Assembly: GCA_903919215.1 (NCBI GenBank)
Contig: CAIXHI010000349.1
Coordinates: 1 to 17,558 of the forward strand
Source: an uncultured Acidimicrobiaceae bacterium
GTDB lineage: Bacteria; Actinomycetota; Acidimicrobiia; Acidimicrobiales; Ilumatobacteraceae
Direction: 5' to 3'
DNA: 17,558 nucleotides
Position 1 is the stretch's first letter. Each line of letters begins with the position of its first letter. A program made the translations under genes and the position numbers. Positions 1 to 6,143 of this stretch are shown in pieces. The notes beneath the pieces were generated by a model. It worked only from the letters and a program-made list of their open reading frames with translations. It was not told the DNA's origin and did not search any database.

Positions 1-135
1 GTGCAGACCTACAACAACCGATTCATCGCGGGCACCCACACCAAGAGCCTGCACTCCTGGCCGCTGGCGCTGGACATCGACGTGGCGCACAACCCGCAGG
101 GGAAGCCACTGCGCACCGACTTCCAGACCGCATAG
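1..135 (+). CDS. C-terminal fragment of an M15-type (D-Ala-D-Ala carboxypeptidase-like) peptidase, enters from the left edge
   Basis: Frame 1 is open from the first base and stops at TAG 133-135, giving the last 44 residues of a protein that begins outside the window. It contains TYNNR, then SLHSWPLALDID and NPQGKP, which resemble the zinc-binding core of M15 peptidases (S-x-H-x-x-G/P-x-A-x-D; here His18 and Asp25). In the family a further segment follows with WGG and a third zinc ligand in an HFE-like motif. Here the protein stops about 10 residues after NPQGKP, so that part is missing. Family members hydrolyse cell-wall peptide crosslinks. The missing end and the overlap with the opposite-strand oxidoreductase suggest a gene cut by a rearrangement or assembly join. 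The family call is moderately sure; function is unlikely to remain. Confidence 0.5.
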   Translation: MQTYNNRFIAGTHTKSLHSWPLALDIDVAHNPQGKPLRTDFQTA

Positions 136-536
136 CGCGCAGGTTCCCAGCGCGACTCGAAACACACTGCGTGTTGCACACCTGCGGCCTGCGCTGCCGC
201 GAGCATCCGACCGGTCTCCTCCGCGTTGACACCCACCGGCTTCTCCACCAGCACGTGCTTACCGGCAGCGATCGCGGCCAGCGTCATCTCAAGATGCAGA
301 TCGACCGGGGTGGCGATGGAGATGACGTCGAGGTCGTCGCGTTCCACGAAGGTGCGCCAGTCGGTGCTGACGTCATCGATACCCAACTTCTGACCAGCGG
401 CCGACACCCGCTCGGGGTTGCGCGAACACAACGCCGTCACCTCGAACTGCGGCACCATCCGGAACGCGGGCGTCTGCACGACCGAACCCCAACCGACACC
501 GATGATGCCCACTCGCAACGGACGCGAACCTGCCAT
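9..536 (-). CDS. Gfo/Idh/MocA-family NAD(P)-dependent oxidoreductase, C-terminally truncated
   Basis: The 175-aa reading frame starts at ATG 536, preceded on the minus strand by a GGGGAG Shine-Dalgarno sequence. Residues 8-18 (RVGIIGVGWGS) form the Rossmann nucleotide-binding loop, and AGKHVLVEKPVG at 91-102 carries the family's conserved EKP (Lys99). Family-like sequence continues to about residue 145 (VRSGF, near base 102). After that it becomes Cys/Ser/Met-rich, unlike the family, and stops at base 9. Relatives are about 330-390 aa, so the whole C-terminal substrate-binding sheet is absent. The enzymes oxidise or reduce sugars, cyclitols or related alcohols; the substrate here is unknown. 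The gene shares the 537-593 promoter region, including a TGAC-N6-GTCA operator, with the crotonase gene. Probably non-functional, or an artefact of a joined sequence. Confidence 0.7.
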   Translation of the reverse strand: MAGSRPLRVGIIGVGWGSVVQTPAFRMVPQFEVTALCSRNPERVSAAGQKLGIDDVSTDWRTFVERDDLDVISIATPVDLHLEMTLAAIAAGKHVLVEKPVGVNAEETGRMLAAAQAAGVQHAVCFESRWEPARYAVWKSVRSGFPCGLCATSMSSASGQECRLLVWVPAMNRLL

Positions 537-569
537 GTCACTCCCCTGTCGTTCAACCCGGTGCCAGTT

Positions 570-583
570 TGACACATCTGTCA
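570..583. promoter_or_regulatory. Candidate operator TGAC-N6-GTCA (copy A)
   Basis: TGACACATCTGTCA lies between the divergent oxidoreductase (start 536) and crotonase (start 594) genes. The dyad TGAC/GTCA is exact. Its centre is about 17 bases upstream of the crotonase ATG, where a bound repressor would block initiation. The same pattern recurs at 2195, 3713 and 7825. Binding by the two-domain TetR protein at 7888-9231 is inferred. Confidence 0.65.
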
Positions 584-593
584 GAATCGCTGC

Positions 594-1349
594 ATGCCTG
601 GCGAACCCGTAGTACTGATCGAACGTCACGGCGACGTCGCGATCATCACCCTCAACCGACCTGCCGCGCGCAACGCGGTGAACGTTGAGCTCGCCTCCGC
701 GCTCGTGGCCGCGATGGCTGACTGTCAGGACGCGAAGTGCATCGTCCTCACTGGTAACGGCACGGCGTTCTGCGCCGGCCTCGACCTGCGCAACCTCGGC
801 ACCGACAAACTGATGGACCTGCCGCCGTTCATCGCTTCGGTGACGGCCAGCCAGGTGCCGGTCATCGCCGCCGTCAACGGCCCGGCGGTCACCGGCGGGT
901 TCGAGGTTGCGTTGGCGTGCGACTTCATCGTCGCCTCCACGGCCGCCGCGTTCGCCGACACCCACCTGCGCGTGGGCGTGTACCCCGGCCCGGTGCTGGT
1001 GGAGTTGCCCCGGCGAGTGGGCATGGCCACAGCCCGAGAGATGAGCCTCACCGGCAACTTTGTGGACGCCGAGACTGCGCTGCGCATCGGCCTGGTCAAC
1101 CACGTCGTGCCGCCCGAGGCGCTGCTGGAGTTCGCTCTCACGCTTGCGCAGGCGATCGCCGAGCAACCGGCAGGCATGGTCGCCACGATGCGTCGCGATT
1201 GGGACGAGACCGGCGCACTGCCCGTGCAGCAGGCGCACCGTCGGCACATGGAGATCGCCCGCGAGGGCGGGTTCCATGGCGTCGGCAGCGACACGCTGAA
1301 CGAGAACATGAACGCCGTGGTGGCGCGAGCCAAGACGCAAGGCGTCTGA
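594..1349 (+). CDS. Enoyl-CoA hydratase/isomerase (crotonase) family protein
   Basis: A 251-aa crotonase, the normal length for the family. The oxyanion-hole elements are present: AFCAGLDL at 58-65 and NGPAVTGGFEVALACD at 95-110. The usual first catalytic Glu (rat Glu144) is replaced by His124 in ADTHLRVGVYPG. The second (rat Glu164) is kept as Glu149 in REMSLTG. The ADTH variant is, as I recall, seen in a subset of actinobacterial and proteobacterial EchA proteins. The enzyme probably acts on an enoyl- or hydroxyacyl-CoA in a beta-oxidation-like route, but true hydratase activity is uncertain without the first Glu. No clear Shine-Dalgarno precedes ATG 594; CAGAAT at 582-587 could be a -10 box for a leaderless transcript. 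A nested hairpin overlaps its stop codon. Confidence 0.88.
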   Translation: MPGEPVVLIERHGDVAIITLNRPAARNAVNVELASALVAAMADCQDAKCIVLTGNGTAFCAGLDLRNLGTDKLMDLPPFIASVTASQVPVIAAVNGPAVTGGFEVALACDFIVASTAAAFADTHLRVGVYPGPVLVELPRRVGMATAREMSLTGNFVDAETALRIGLVNHVVPPEALLEFALTLAQAIAEQPAGMVATMRRDWDETGALPVQQAHRRHMEIAREGGFHGVGSDTLNENMNAVVARAKTQGV

Positions 1350-1372
1350 CTCACGCCCACCACGGCGTTCGT
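1308..1372. terminator. Nested hairpin across the crotonase stop codon, likely bidirectional terminator
   Basis: AACGCCGTGGTGG at 1311-1323 is the exact reverse complement of CCACCACGGCGTT at 1357-1369. Pairing extends to 1308 and 1372 with one wobble. Inside the loop GACGC-AAG-GCGTC (1334-1346) forms a second stem. The structure spans TGA 1347-1349 and sits between convergent genes (crotonase on +, dehydrogenase on -). No U-tract follows, as is common in high-GC actinobacteria. Confidence 0.5.
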
Positions 1373-1385
1373 CACATCACAGAGG

Positions 1386-2147
1386 TCACTTGGGCGCGAA
1401 GCGCTGACCGGCGTCGAGACGGATGCAACTGCCGTTCAGCATCGGGTTCTCGATGATCGCAACCGCGAGGCGGCCGTACTCATCGGGCTTGCCCATGCGC
1501 TTGGGGAACGCGGCGTCCTTGACCAGCATGGCGGAGAACTCGCTGGGGATACCAGCGGTGGCACCCGTGTCGAACAAGCTCGGCGCAATCGCGTTCACGC
1601 GGATGCCGAACGAGCCGAGGTCGCGGGCCATCGTCAGGCACATGCCGGCGACACCGGCCTTCGACGCGGTGTAGGCGATCTGACCAATCTGCCCCTCGAA
1701 CGCGGCGATCGAGGCGGTGTTGATGATCACGCCGCGCTCCTCGTCCTCGTTCGGCTCGTTCTTGCTCATGTGCCAAGCAGCGAGACGGTTGATGTTGAAC
1801 GTGGCGGTCAGGTTGAGGTCGACCACCGCACGGAACTCGTCGAGCGGGTGCGGGCCGTCCTTGGTGAGCGTGCGCTTGCCGGTACCGCCACCAGCGGTGG
1901 TGACGACGGCATCAAGGCCACCGAGCCACGCAACGGCGTCAGCGATGACACCCTCAGTGCCCTCGAAGTCGAGGATGTTGGTCTCGAAGTACGCTCCGCC
2001 GAGTTCCTTGGCGACATCTGCGCCGGCGCTGCCAGCACGGTCGAGGATCGCGACCTTGCCGCCTCCCTTGGCGATTCGCTCGGCCGTAGCCCGGGCCATG
2101 CCCGATGCGCCGCCGACGATCATTGCCCGCAAGCCGTTGATCTGCAC
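1386..2147 (-). CDS. Short-chain dehydrogenase, HSD17B10 / 3-hydroxyacyl-CoA dehydrogenase type II-like
   Basis: A 253-aa SDR. GTG start 2147 is chosen because AAGGAG (complement of 2154-2159) lies six bases upstream. The cofactor loop is GGASGMA at 12-18, with the usual third Gly replaced by Ala. Asp36 ends the second strand and favours NAD+. The catalytic tetrad is Asn112, Ser146 (NTAS), Tyr159 and Lys163 (YTASK). NTASIAAFEGQIGQ and the C-terminal IIENPMLNGSCIRLD closely follow human HSD17B10, which oxidises 3-hydroxyacyl-CoA, 2-methyl-3-hydroxybutyryl-CoA and hydroxysteroids. The expected reaction is oxidation of a (branched) 3-hydroxyacyl-CoA to the 3-ketoacyl-CoA. It is transcribed divergently from the SnoaL-like gene, with a TGAC-N6-GTCA operator between. 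Confidence 0.9.
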   Translation of the reverse strand: MQINGLRAMIVGGASGMARATAERIAKGGGKVAILDRAGSAGADVAKELGGAYFETNILDFEGTEGVIADAVAWLGGLDAVVTTAGGGTGKRTLTKDGPHPLDEFRAVVDLNLTATFNINRLAAWHMSKNEPNEDEERGVIINTASIAAFEGQIGQIAYTASKAGVAGMCLTMARDLGSFGIRVNAIAPSLFDTGATAGIPSEFSAMLVKDAAFPKRMGKPDEYGRLAVAIIENPMLNGSCIRLDAGQRFAPK

Positions 2148-2194
2148 GTATAACTCCTTGATCGTGGATGTTCAGCGTTAGTCTCGTGCGCACT

Positions 2195-2208
2195 TGACGA
2201 TGTAGTCA
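2195..2208. promoter_or_regulatory. Candidate operator TGAC-N6-GTCA (copy B)
   Basis: TGACGATGTAGTCA sits between the SDR gene (start 2147, -) and the SnoaL-like gene (start 2230, +). Its centre is 28 bases before the + start and about 54 before the - start, so one bound repressor could cover both promoters. Read on the minus strand it is TGACTACATCGTCA, sharing the CGTCA end with the other copies. Confidence 0.65.
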
Positions 2209-2229
2209 ATGTGGGGCGTCGGAGGGGTC

Positions 2230-2655
2230 ATGGAGATCTGGGAAGTCGTGGCGCGCGAGTGCATTCGTGACGTCGTCACCACGTACAACAGCAACGGTGA
2301 TGCCGGGCGGTTTGTGCCGCTGATGGAGGTCTTCGCCGAGGACTCCGTGATGGAGCTCCCTGACCGCACGTACACCGGCAAGACGGAAATCAGCGAGATC
2401 TTCACCGGCGCGCGCACCAAGCTGACCGGTGCTGCGCCCAGCTACGTGCGCCACTTCGGCGCCACGCACAAGATCGAGCTCGTCGACGAGCAGAACGCCA
2501 CCGGCCGCCTGTACTTCCTGGTCATCACCCGCATCGGTCTCGACCACTGGGGCCGCTACGTCGACCGCTACAGACTGGTCGATGGCAAGTGGCGCATCCA
2601 CCATCGCAAGGTGATCATCGACGGCGCCACCGACGGTTCCGTCATGATCGGCTAA
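2230..2655 (+). CDS. SnoaL-like (NTF2-fold) domain protein
   Basis: A 141-aa protein. ATG 2230 is chosen because a strong GGAGGGG (2221-2227) precedes it; an in-frame ATG at 2209 would overlap the operator. The pattern fits the cone-shaped NTF2/SnoaL fold: an N-terminal helix (ECIRDVVTTYNSNGDAGRFV), then FAEDSVMEL, a G-K-E-I-F segment, and paired strands ending in YVDRYRLVDGKWRIHHRKV. Enzymes of this fold include ketosteroid isomerases, small dehydratases and cyclases. Several Asp, Tyr and His residues could line a pocket, but I cannot identify a catalytic set. Its place between an HSD10-like dehydrogenase and a MaoC pair suggests isomerisation or dehydration of a pathway intermediate. It ends before a strong hairpin at 2709-2753. 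Confidence 0.8.
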   Translation: MEIWEVVARECIRDVVTTYNSNGDAGRFVPLMEVFAEDSVMELPDRTYTGKTEISEIFTGARTKLTGAAPSYVRHFGATHKIELVDEQNATGRLYFLVITRIGLDHWGRYVDRYRLVDGKWRIHHRKVIIDGATDGSVMIG

Positions 2656-2658
2656 ACC

Positions 2659-2734
2659 GGCGTCGGCTTCGGCGTCGGCTTCTGGGAAGGAATCGTCCCA
2701 ACCCGGCTTCCGGGAAGGATCAGTCCCGGAAACC
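2659..2734. repeat. Short tandem repeats leading into a terminator palindrome
   Basis: GGCGTCGGCTTC occurs twice back to back (2659-2670 and 2671-2682). It is followed by two related copies of GGCTTC-Y-GGGAAGGA-N4-TCCC (from 2677 and from 2705). The first copy holds a small TGGGA/TCCCA stem (2683-2687 with 2696-2700); the second forms the left part of the large hairpin. The pattern looks like local duplication of a terminator element, or a REP-like palindromic unit. Confidence 0.5.
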
Positions 2735-2753
2735 GGAACTGATCCTTCCCGGA
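2709..2753. terminator. Long near-perfect hairpin between convergent genes, likely bidirectional terminator
   Basis: CCGGGAAGGATCAGTCCCGG (2710-2729) pairs with 2733-2752 across an AAA loop, with one mismatch, and T2709-A2753 adds a further pair. On the minus strand the mismatch becomes a G-U wobble, so minus-strand RNA would form a 21-pair stem. It lies after the SnoaL-like gene (+) and after the MaoC gene (-). There is no U-tract. Confidence 0.65.
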
Positions 2754-2773
2754 CCTGCCGGCTGGTGGCGGTG

Positions 2774-3196
2774 TCACGCGTCGAGCCGCGCCGTGGCGGT
2801 GCCGGACACGACCGACTTGCCGTCCTGATTCACCGTCTCGACAGTGAGGTCGGCGAACCACTGGCCACCCTCTTCACGGATCGCGGCGATGGTGGCGGTG
2901 CCGGTGAGCGTGTCGCCGGGCCACACCTGGGTGCTAAAGCGCACGCCGAACTTGGTGAGCCGGCCGTCGCCGACCCAGTCGGTGAGCAGCTTGCCGGTGA
3001 TACCCATGGTGAGCATGCCGTGGGCGAACACCGACGGGTAGCCGGCGACCTGCGTGGTGTACACCTCATCGGAGTGCAGCGGGTTGTAGTCGCCCGAGAC
3101 ACCTGCGTACTGCACGATCTGGGTGCGGGTGAGGTTGTCGACGAGCATGTCGGTGCGCGTGTCGCCGACCTTCAGCGTGGATGCGGACAGGGCCAT
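2774..3196 (-). CDS. MaoC-like hot-dog dehydratase/hydratase, catalytic subunit
   Basis: A 140-aa single hot-dog domain. SGDYNPLHSDEVY at 34-46 carries the hydratase-2 catalytic pair Asp36 and His41, followed by FAHGMLTMG, which forms the substrate tunnel and oxyanion region. The ATG at 3196 has AAGGAG upstream, embedded in the end of the preceding gene; one base separates it from that stop codon, so the two are translationally coupled. The expected reaction is hydration of a trans-2-enoyl-CoA to a 3-hydroxyacyl-CoA as a heterodimer with the neighbouring 157-aa protein, as in ChsH1-ChsH2 or HadA-HadB type enzymes. The order non-catalytic then catalytic subunit matches such pairs. Which enoyl-CoA it uses is unknown. 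Confidence 0.88.
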   Translation of the reverse strand: MALSASTLKVGDTRTDMLVDNLTRTQIVQYAGVSGDYNPLHSDEVYTTQVAGYPSVFAHGMLTMGITGKLLTDWVGDGRLTKFGVRFSTQVWPGDTLTGTATIAAIREEGGQWFADLTVETVNQDGKSVVSGTATARLDA

Positions 3197-3197
3197 C

Positions 3198-3671
3198 TCA
3201 GCTCTCCTTCTTGGGCGGCATGACCTTGATCATGCGCGCCGTGACGACCAACTCGTTGGTGGCCTTCACGCGGTACTCGGTGACGGACTCCTCGAACTTG
3301 AGGGTGCCACCGCTGCGGTTGGTCTTCTCCCATCGCTCGCCCTCACGGAACACGGTGGTGAGCACCTCGCCGGCGAGCAGTGGGCGGTGATATTCGAAGT
3401 GCTGTTCGGCGTGCAGCAGACCGGCCGCCTCGCGGTTGAACCCGCTGGGCGTGCGGCCCGAGCCGAACCACGGTTGGCCGATCTTCGGACGCACGGCGAC
3501 GTCGTCGTCGAACTGCGAGCCCCCGGCCACAAACGTCGGCGGCGCGATGATCCCGCCCAGTTCCCTCGCCGCAGCGCAGTCTGGGTTGCTGTAGACCGGA
3601 TTCGTGTCGCCGATCGCGCGGGCGAACAACATGATGTGGCCCTCTTCGACCGGGAACCGTTCGATGGTCAT
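3198..3671 (-). CDS. MaoC-N (FAS1-type dehydratase N-terminal) domain protein, partner subunit
   Basis: A 157-aa MaoC_dehydrat_N-type hot-dog protein. GDTNPVYSNPD at 21-31 aligns with the active-site loop of true hydratases, but Tyr27 stands where the catalytic His would be, so this half is probably structural or substrate-binding. IIAPPTFVAG at 41-50 is typical of HadA/HadC and the N-terminal half of ChsH2. The ATG 3671 start is supported by GAGGAGG six bases upstream. It is first in a two-gene operon with the catalytic 140-aa subunit. In mycobacterial ChsH2 this domain is fused to DUF35; here a separate DUF35 protein is encoded at 7349-7756. A TGAC-N6-GTCA operator is centred about 48 bases upstream. 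Confidence 0.85.
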   Translation of the reverse strand: MTIERFPVEEGHIMLFARAIGDTNPVYSNPDCAAARELGGIIAPPTFVAGGSQFDDDVAVRPKIGQPWFGSGRTPSGFNREAAGLLHAEQHFEYHRPLLAGEVLTTVFREGERWEKTNRSGGTLKFEESVTEYRVKATNELVVTARMIKVMPPKKES

Positions 3672-3712
3672 CGCAGCCTCCTCTTCTGGTTCTTCAGAGG
3701 CCTGAAGTTAGT

Positions 3713-3726
3713 TGACGAATGTGTCA
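3713..3726. promoter_or_regulatory. Candidate operator TGAC-N6-GTCA (copy C)
   Basis: TGACGAATGTGTCA lies between the MaoC-N gene (start 3671, -) and the alpha/beta hydrolase gene (start 3765, +), centred about 45-48 bases from each start. Its minus-strand reading TGACACATTCGTCA is close to copies A and D. Confidence 0.65.
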
Positions 3727-3764
3727 TGCTCGCAACCGCACACGAACACCGGGGGGCAGTGCTC

Positions 3765-4793
3765 ATGGGAATCACCATTCAGTTGCGTATCGACGTCACC
3801 ACCGAGGCAGGTGTCGGCGGGCCGGCAGAACTCGCGGTGACGGTCCACCTGCCAACGGCATCCGCGCTGGCAGCGCGACCGGTCGTTGCGTTCGGCTTCC
3901 CCGGCGGCGGGTATGGCCGCGGCTACTACGCAATGGATCTACCCGGCTGGCCCGCCGGTGGCCAGGCCGCGTATCACACCGACCGCGGCTGGGTGTTCGT
4001 CGCCATCGACCACTTGCACGTGGGCGACTCCACCCTGTTCGATCCGGACATCCTCACGATGGAGCAGATCTCACGCGCCAACCAGGCCGCTGTCAACCAT
4101 GTCTTGGCCAAGCTCGCGGCCGGCTCGCTCGGCGATCTCCCGGTCATCGAGCGGCCGTACACCGTCGGTATCGGGCAGTCGATGGGCGGTTGCTTCCTCG
4201 TGGTGCATCAAGGCCAACTGCGCAGCTTCGACGCCGTGGCGATCCTCGGCTACAGCGCGGTGCACACGTCCGTACCGTCGCGGCCGGGAACACCCAACCT
4301 GCCGATGCCGTGGATGGTGCGCAGCAGCTATCCGCACGCACCGATCATCCTCAACCCGGAGGTCATGGAGGCGCTGATGGCGGTCAGCAACCCCGATGAA
4401 CTGGCCAACGCGGTCAGCGCTGAGGAGCACATGTGGACATGGGCGTTCCACCACGACGACGAACCCCGCGACATCGTGCGCCAGGACATGGACGCGATCT
4501 CGGGCGGACCGCTGCCCGTATGGCGCTCGGCCACCACACCTGCGTGCGCAATCCTCGGCGTGGCACCAGGAGCAGTTGCTACCGAGGCCGCGGCGATCAA
4601 TGTCCCGGTGTTCCTCGGTATGGGTGTTCAGGATGTGATCGTCGACCCCGACCGCGAGCCGATGGCCTACAAGTCGGCGCCTGAAGTCGTCTTCGCCCGG
4701 TTCCCGCAGATGGCGCACATGCACAACTTCGCCCCCACTCGTGAGCTGCTGTGGGGCCGTCTGCAGACCTGGGTGGACGGCCTCAACAGTTGA
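3765..4793 (+). CDS. Alpha/beta-hydrolase fold protein
   Basis: A 342-aa protein with the full serine-hydrolase pattern. FGFPGGGYGRGYY near 43-55 is an HGG-like oxyanion region. The nucleophile elbow G-Q-S-M-G-G places Ser139; VQDVIVDP gives the likely acid Asp290; MAHMHNF gives His318 or His320. ATG 3765 is preferred because GGGGGG (3751-3756) lies eight bases before it; an upstream in-frame ATG at 3726 overlaps the operator. There is no clear signal peptide, so it is probably cytoplasmic. It may hydrolyse an ester, lactone, thioester or C-C bond of a pathway intermediate, but sequence alone does not say which. It is transcribed divergently from the MaoC pair and ends one base from the converging kinase-like gene. 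Confidence 0.8.
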   Translation: MGITIQLRIDVTTEAGVGGPAELAVTVHLPTASALAARPVVAFGFPGGGYGRGYYAMDLPGWPAGGQAAYHTDRGWVFVAIDHLHVGDSTLFDPDILTMEQISRANQAAVNHVLAKLAAGSLGDLPVIERPYTVGIGQSMGGCFLVVHQGQLRSFDAVAILGYSAVHTSVPSRPGTPNLPMPWMVRSSYPHAPIILNPEVMEALMAVSNPDELANAVSAEEHMWTWAFHHDDEPRDIVRQDMDAISGGPLPVWRSATTPACAILGVAPGAVATEAAAINVPVFLGMGVQDVIVDPDREPMAYKSAPEVVFARFPQMAHMHNFAPTRELLWGRLQTWVDGLNS

Positions 4794-4794
4794 G
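4782..4794. terminator. Small palindrome at convergent stop codons, weak terminator candidate
   Basis: CTCAA-CAG-TTGAG forms a five-pair stem over the hydrolase stop codon (4791-4793) and adjoins the stop of the opposite gene (4795-4797). There is no intergenic space, so a terminator here would have to overlap coding sequence. The stem is short and AT-rich; support is weak. Confidence 0.2.
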
Positions 4795-6141
4795 TCACGG
4801 CAAGAGCGACTTGCCCAGCGGCTGCATCACATGGTGGGCGGCCATCGCCGAACCCGCGGGGCCCATCAGCGCCTTGTAGCGGCGCCACCGCCGGTTGAAC
4901 AGCTTCACCAGTTCGAGATCGTGCGCGCCGTTGTCCGCGAGCACGAACTCCTCCAGCAGTGCCTCGCACTCGTCCCAGCTGTGCGGCGCGTTCTTGCCGA
5001 TGATCGCCTCGATATCGGCCCGATCGTGCTCGAGTACCTCGCCGCCGATCTGGTTGAAACGTTCGAGGTGGCGAGCGAGCCGGAACGCGATGCGCACCTG
5101 GTATGCCACGAACGGGTCGTCAACTTTGATCGATTGCAGCGAACGCGACAGGTGTTCGTGCGGCGCGGACACGGGCGTGGAGAGGGCCTCGGGGATCTCG
5201 ACGTCTTCGAGCTCGATCCCGAGGTACTCGGCCATCGTCTCGATCGTGTGCAGGTTGGTCTCGCTGACCCACTGCGCATACGTCATGTAGTCGGTGGCGG
5301 GAATCGGCTGCGCGAGCGCCCGGTGGAACGACAACGTGTTCGTGAGCGTGAAGAACAAGTGGTGGTACTGGATCGCGGCCATGTCGACCGGAGCGCCGGT
5401 CAGTTCTGCGTAACGGTCGAACAACGCGTTGAAGTCGCCAAAGGGGATGACGGTGTCGCGCATCCGCCACGCCGCAAGATCCATCATCGGGTCGCCGAGG
5501 TGACCGAGTTCGACGTCCATCACGGCGTTGAAGTGCCCATCGGTGTGGTGGAACTGACCGGAGTCCCACACCACTGGCGCCTCACGCTCCGATGGGGGCA
5601 GCGGGTGGCGATCGAGCCAGCCGAGCACGAACTCCATCAGCGGATCGGGGCGCACCTTGATCTGGCGAAACACGCGCACGAACTGACGGATGCCCACGTG
5701 CGCGGCGTCGGCCGGCGACTCGCCGCGGGTGATGCCGGCATCGATGAACGGCTGCAGCGGCAACGTGTGGAGACGCGCGAGCTCCTGCAGATACTCGTCC
5801 ACGATCACGGCCCGTTCGGCCGGTGGAGTGCCCTTGAAATCGGGCCGACCCGGTACTGCCGCCATCGCATAGGCGCGGGGTTCGTCGCACCAGCCGTAGA
5901 CGTGCGGCACGGCGATTCCCTGTGCTTCGAGCACCTGCTGGAAGCGCATCTCGTGATCGAGGGGGAACTGCTGCACCGAATCGCTGCGCTCGCCGCGCAC
6001 GACGACGCGTTCGACGACGCCGTTGCGTTCGATGTCGACGAACCACATCGGCCGCCAACGTGGCTGACGCGACCAGGAGACGACCTTGCCACCGAGCAGG
6101 CCCTCCAACCAGACAATGATCTTGGCGTCGTCGTCGGGCAT
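4795..6141 (-). CDS. APH-fold phosphotransferase family protein
   Basis: A 448-aa protein with an aminoglycoside/choline-kinase-like core. VVWDSGQFHH aligns with the catalytic loop (H/W-G-D-x4-N), though the final Asn is not apparent. VMDVELGHLGDPMMDLAAWRMRD matches the metal-binding D-x-E and GDP-DLA segment. About 130 further residues (AYQVRIAFRLARHLERF through RRWRRYKALMG) form a helical extension I cannot name with confidence. Relatives occur near acyl-CoA dehydrogenases; ACAD10/11 and LvaA kinases phosphorylate 4-hydroxyacyl-CoA to enable removal of the hydroxyl. A similar role on a hydroxyacyl intermediate is a reasonable inference. ATG 6141 lies two bases after the aldolase-like gene's stop, so it is the third gene of the DUF35-Ltp operon. 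Confidence 0.75.
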   Translation of the reverse strand: MPDDDAKIIVWLEGLLGGKVVSWSRQPRWRPMWFVDIERNGVVERVVVRGERSDSVQQFPLDHEMRFQQVLEAQGIAVPHVYGWCDEPRAYAMAAVPGRPDFKGTPPAERAVIVDEYLQELARLHTLPLQPFIDAGITRGESPADAAHVGIRQFVRVFRQIKVRPDPLMEFVLGWLDRHPLPPSEREAPVVWDSGQFHHTDGHFNAVMDVELGHLGDPMMDLAAWRMRDTVIPFGDFNALFDRYAELTGAPVDMAAIQYHHLFFTLTNTLSFHRALAQPIPATDYMTYAQWVSETNLHTIETMAEYLGIELEDVEIPEALSTPVSAPHEHLSRSLQSIKVDDPFVAYQVRIAFRLARHLERFNQIGGEVLEHDRADIEAIIGKNAPHSWDECEALLEEFVLADNGAHDLELVKLFNRRWRRYKALMGPAGSAMAAHHVMQPLGKSLLP

Positions 6142-6143
6142 GT

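Noticed and set aside
569..574. TTGACA, a perfect -35 box
   Set aside because: It is part of the operator dyad and no -10 box lies about 17 bases downstream; a box there would overlap the crotonase start.
2209..2229. Upstream ATG for the SnoaL-like gene
   Set aside because: It overlaps the operator and has no Shine-Dalgarno, whereas ATG 2230 follows GGAGGGG.
3726..3764. Upstream ATG for the alpha/beta hydrolase
   Set aside because: It shares its first base with the operator and gives an extra N-terminus without family resemblance; ATG 3765 follows GGGGGG.
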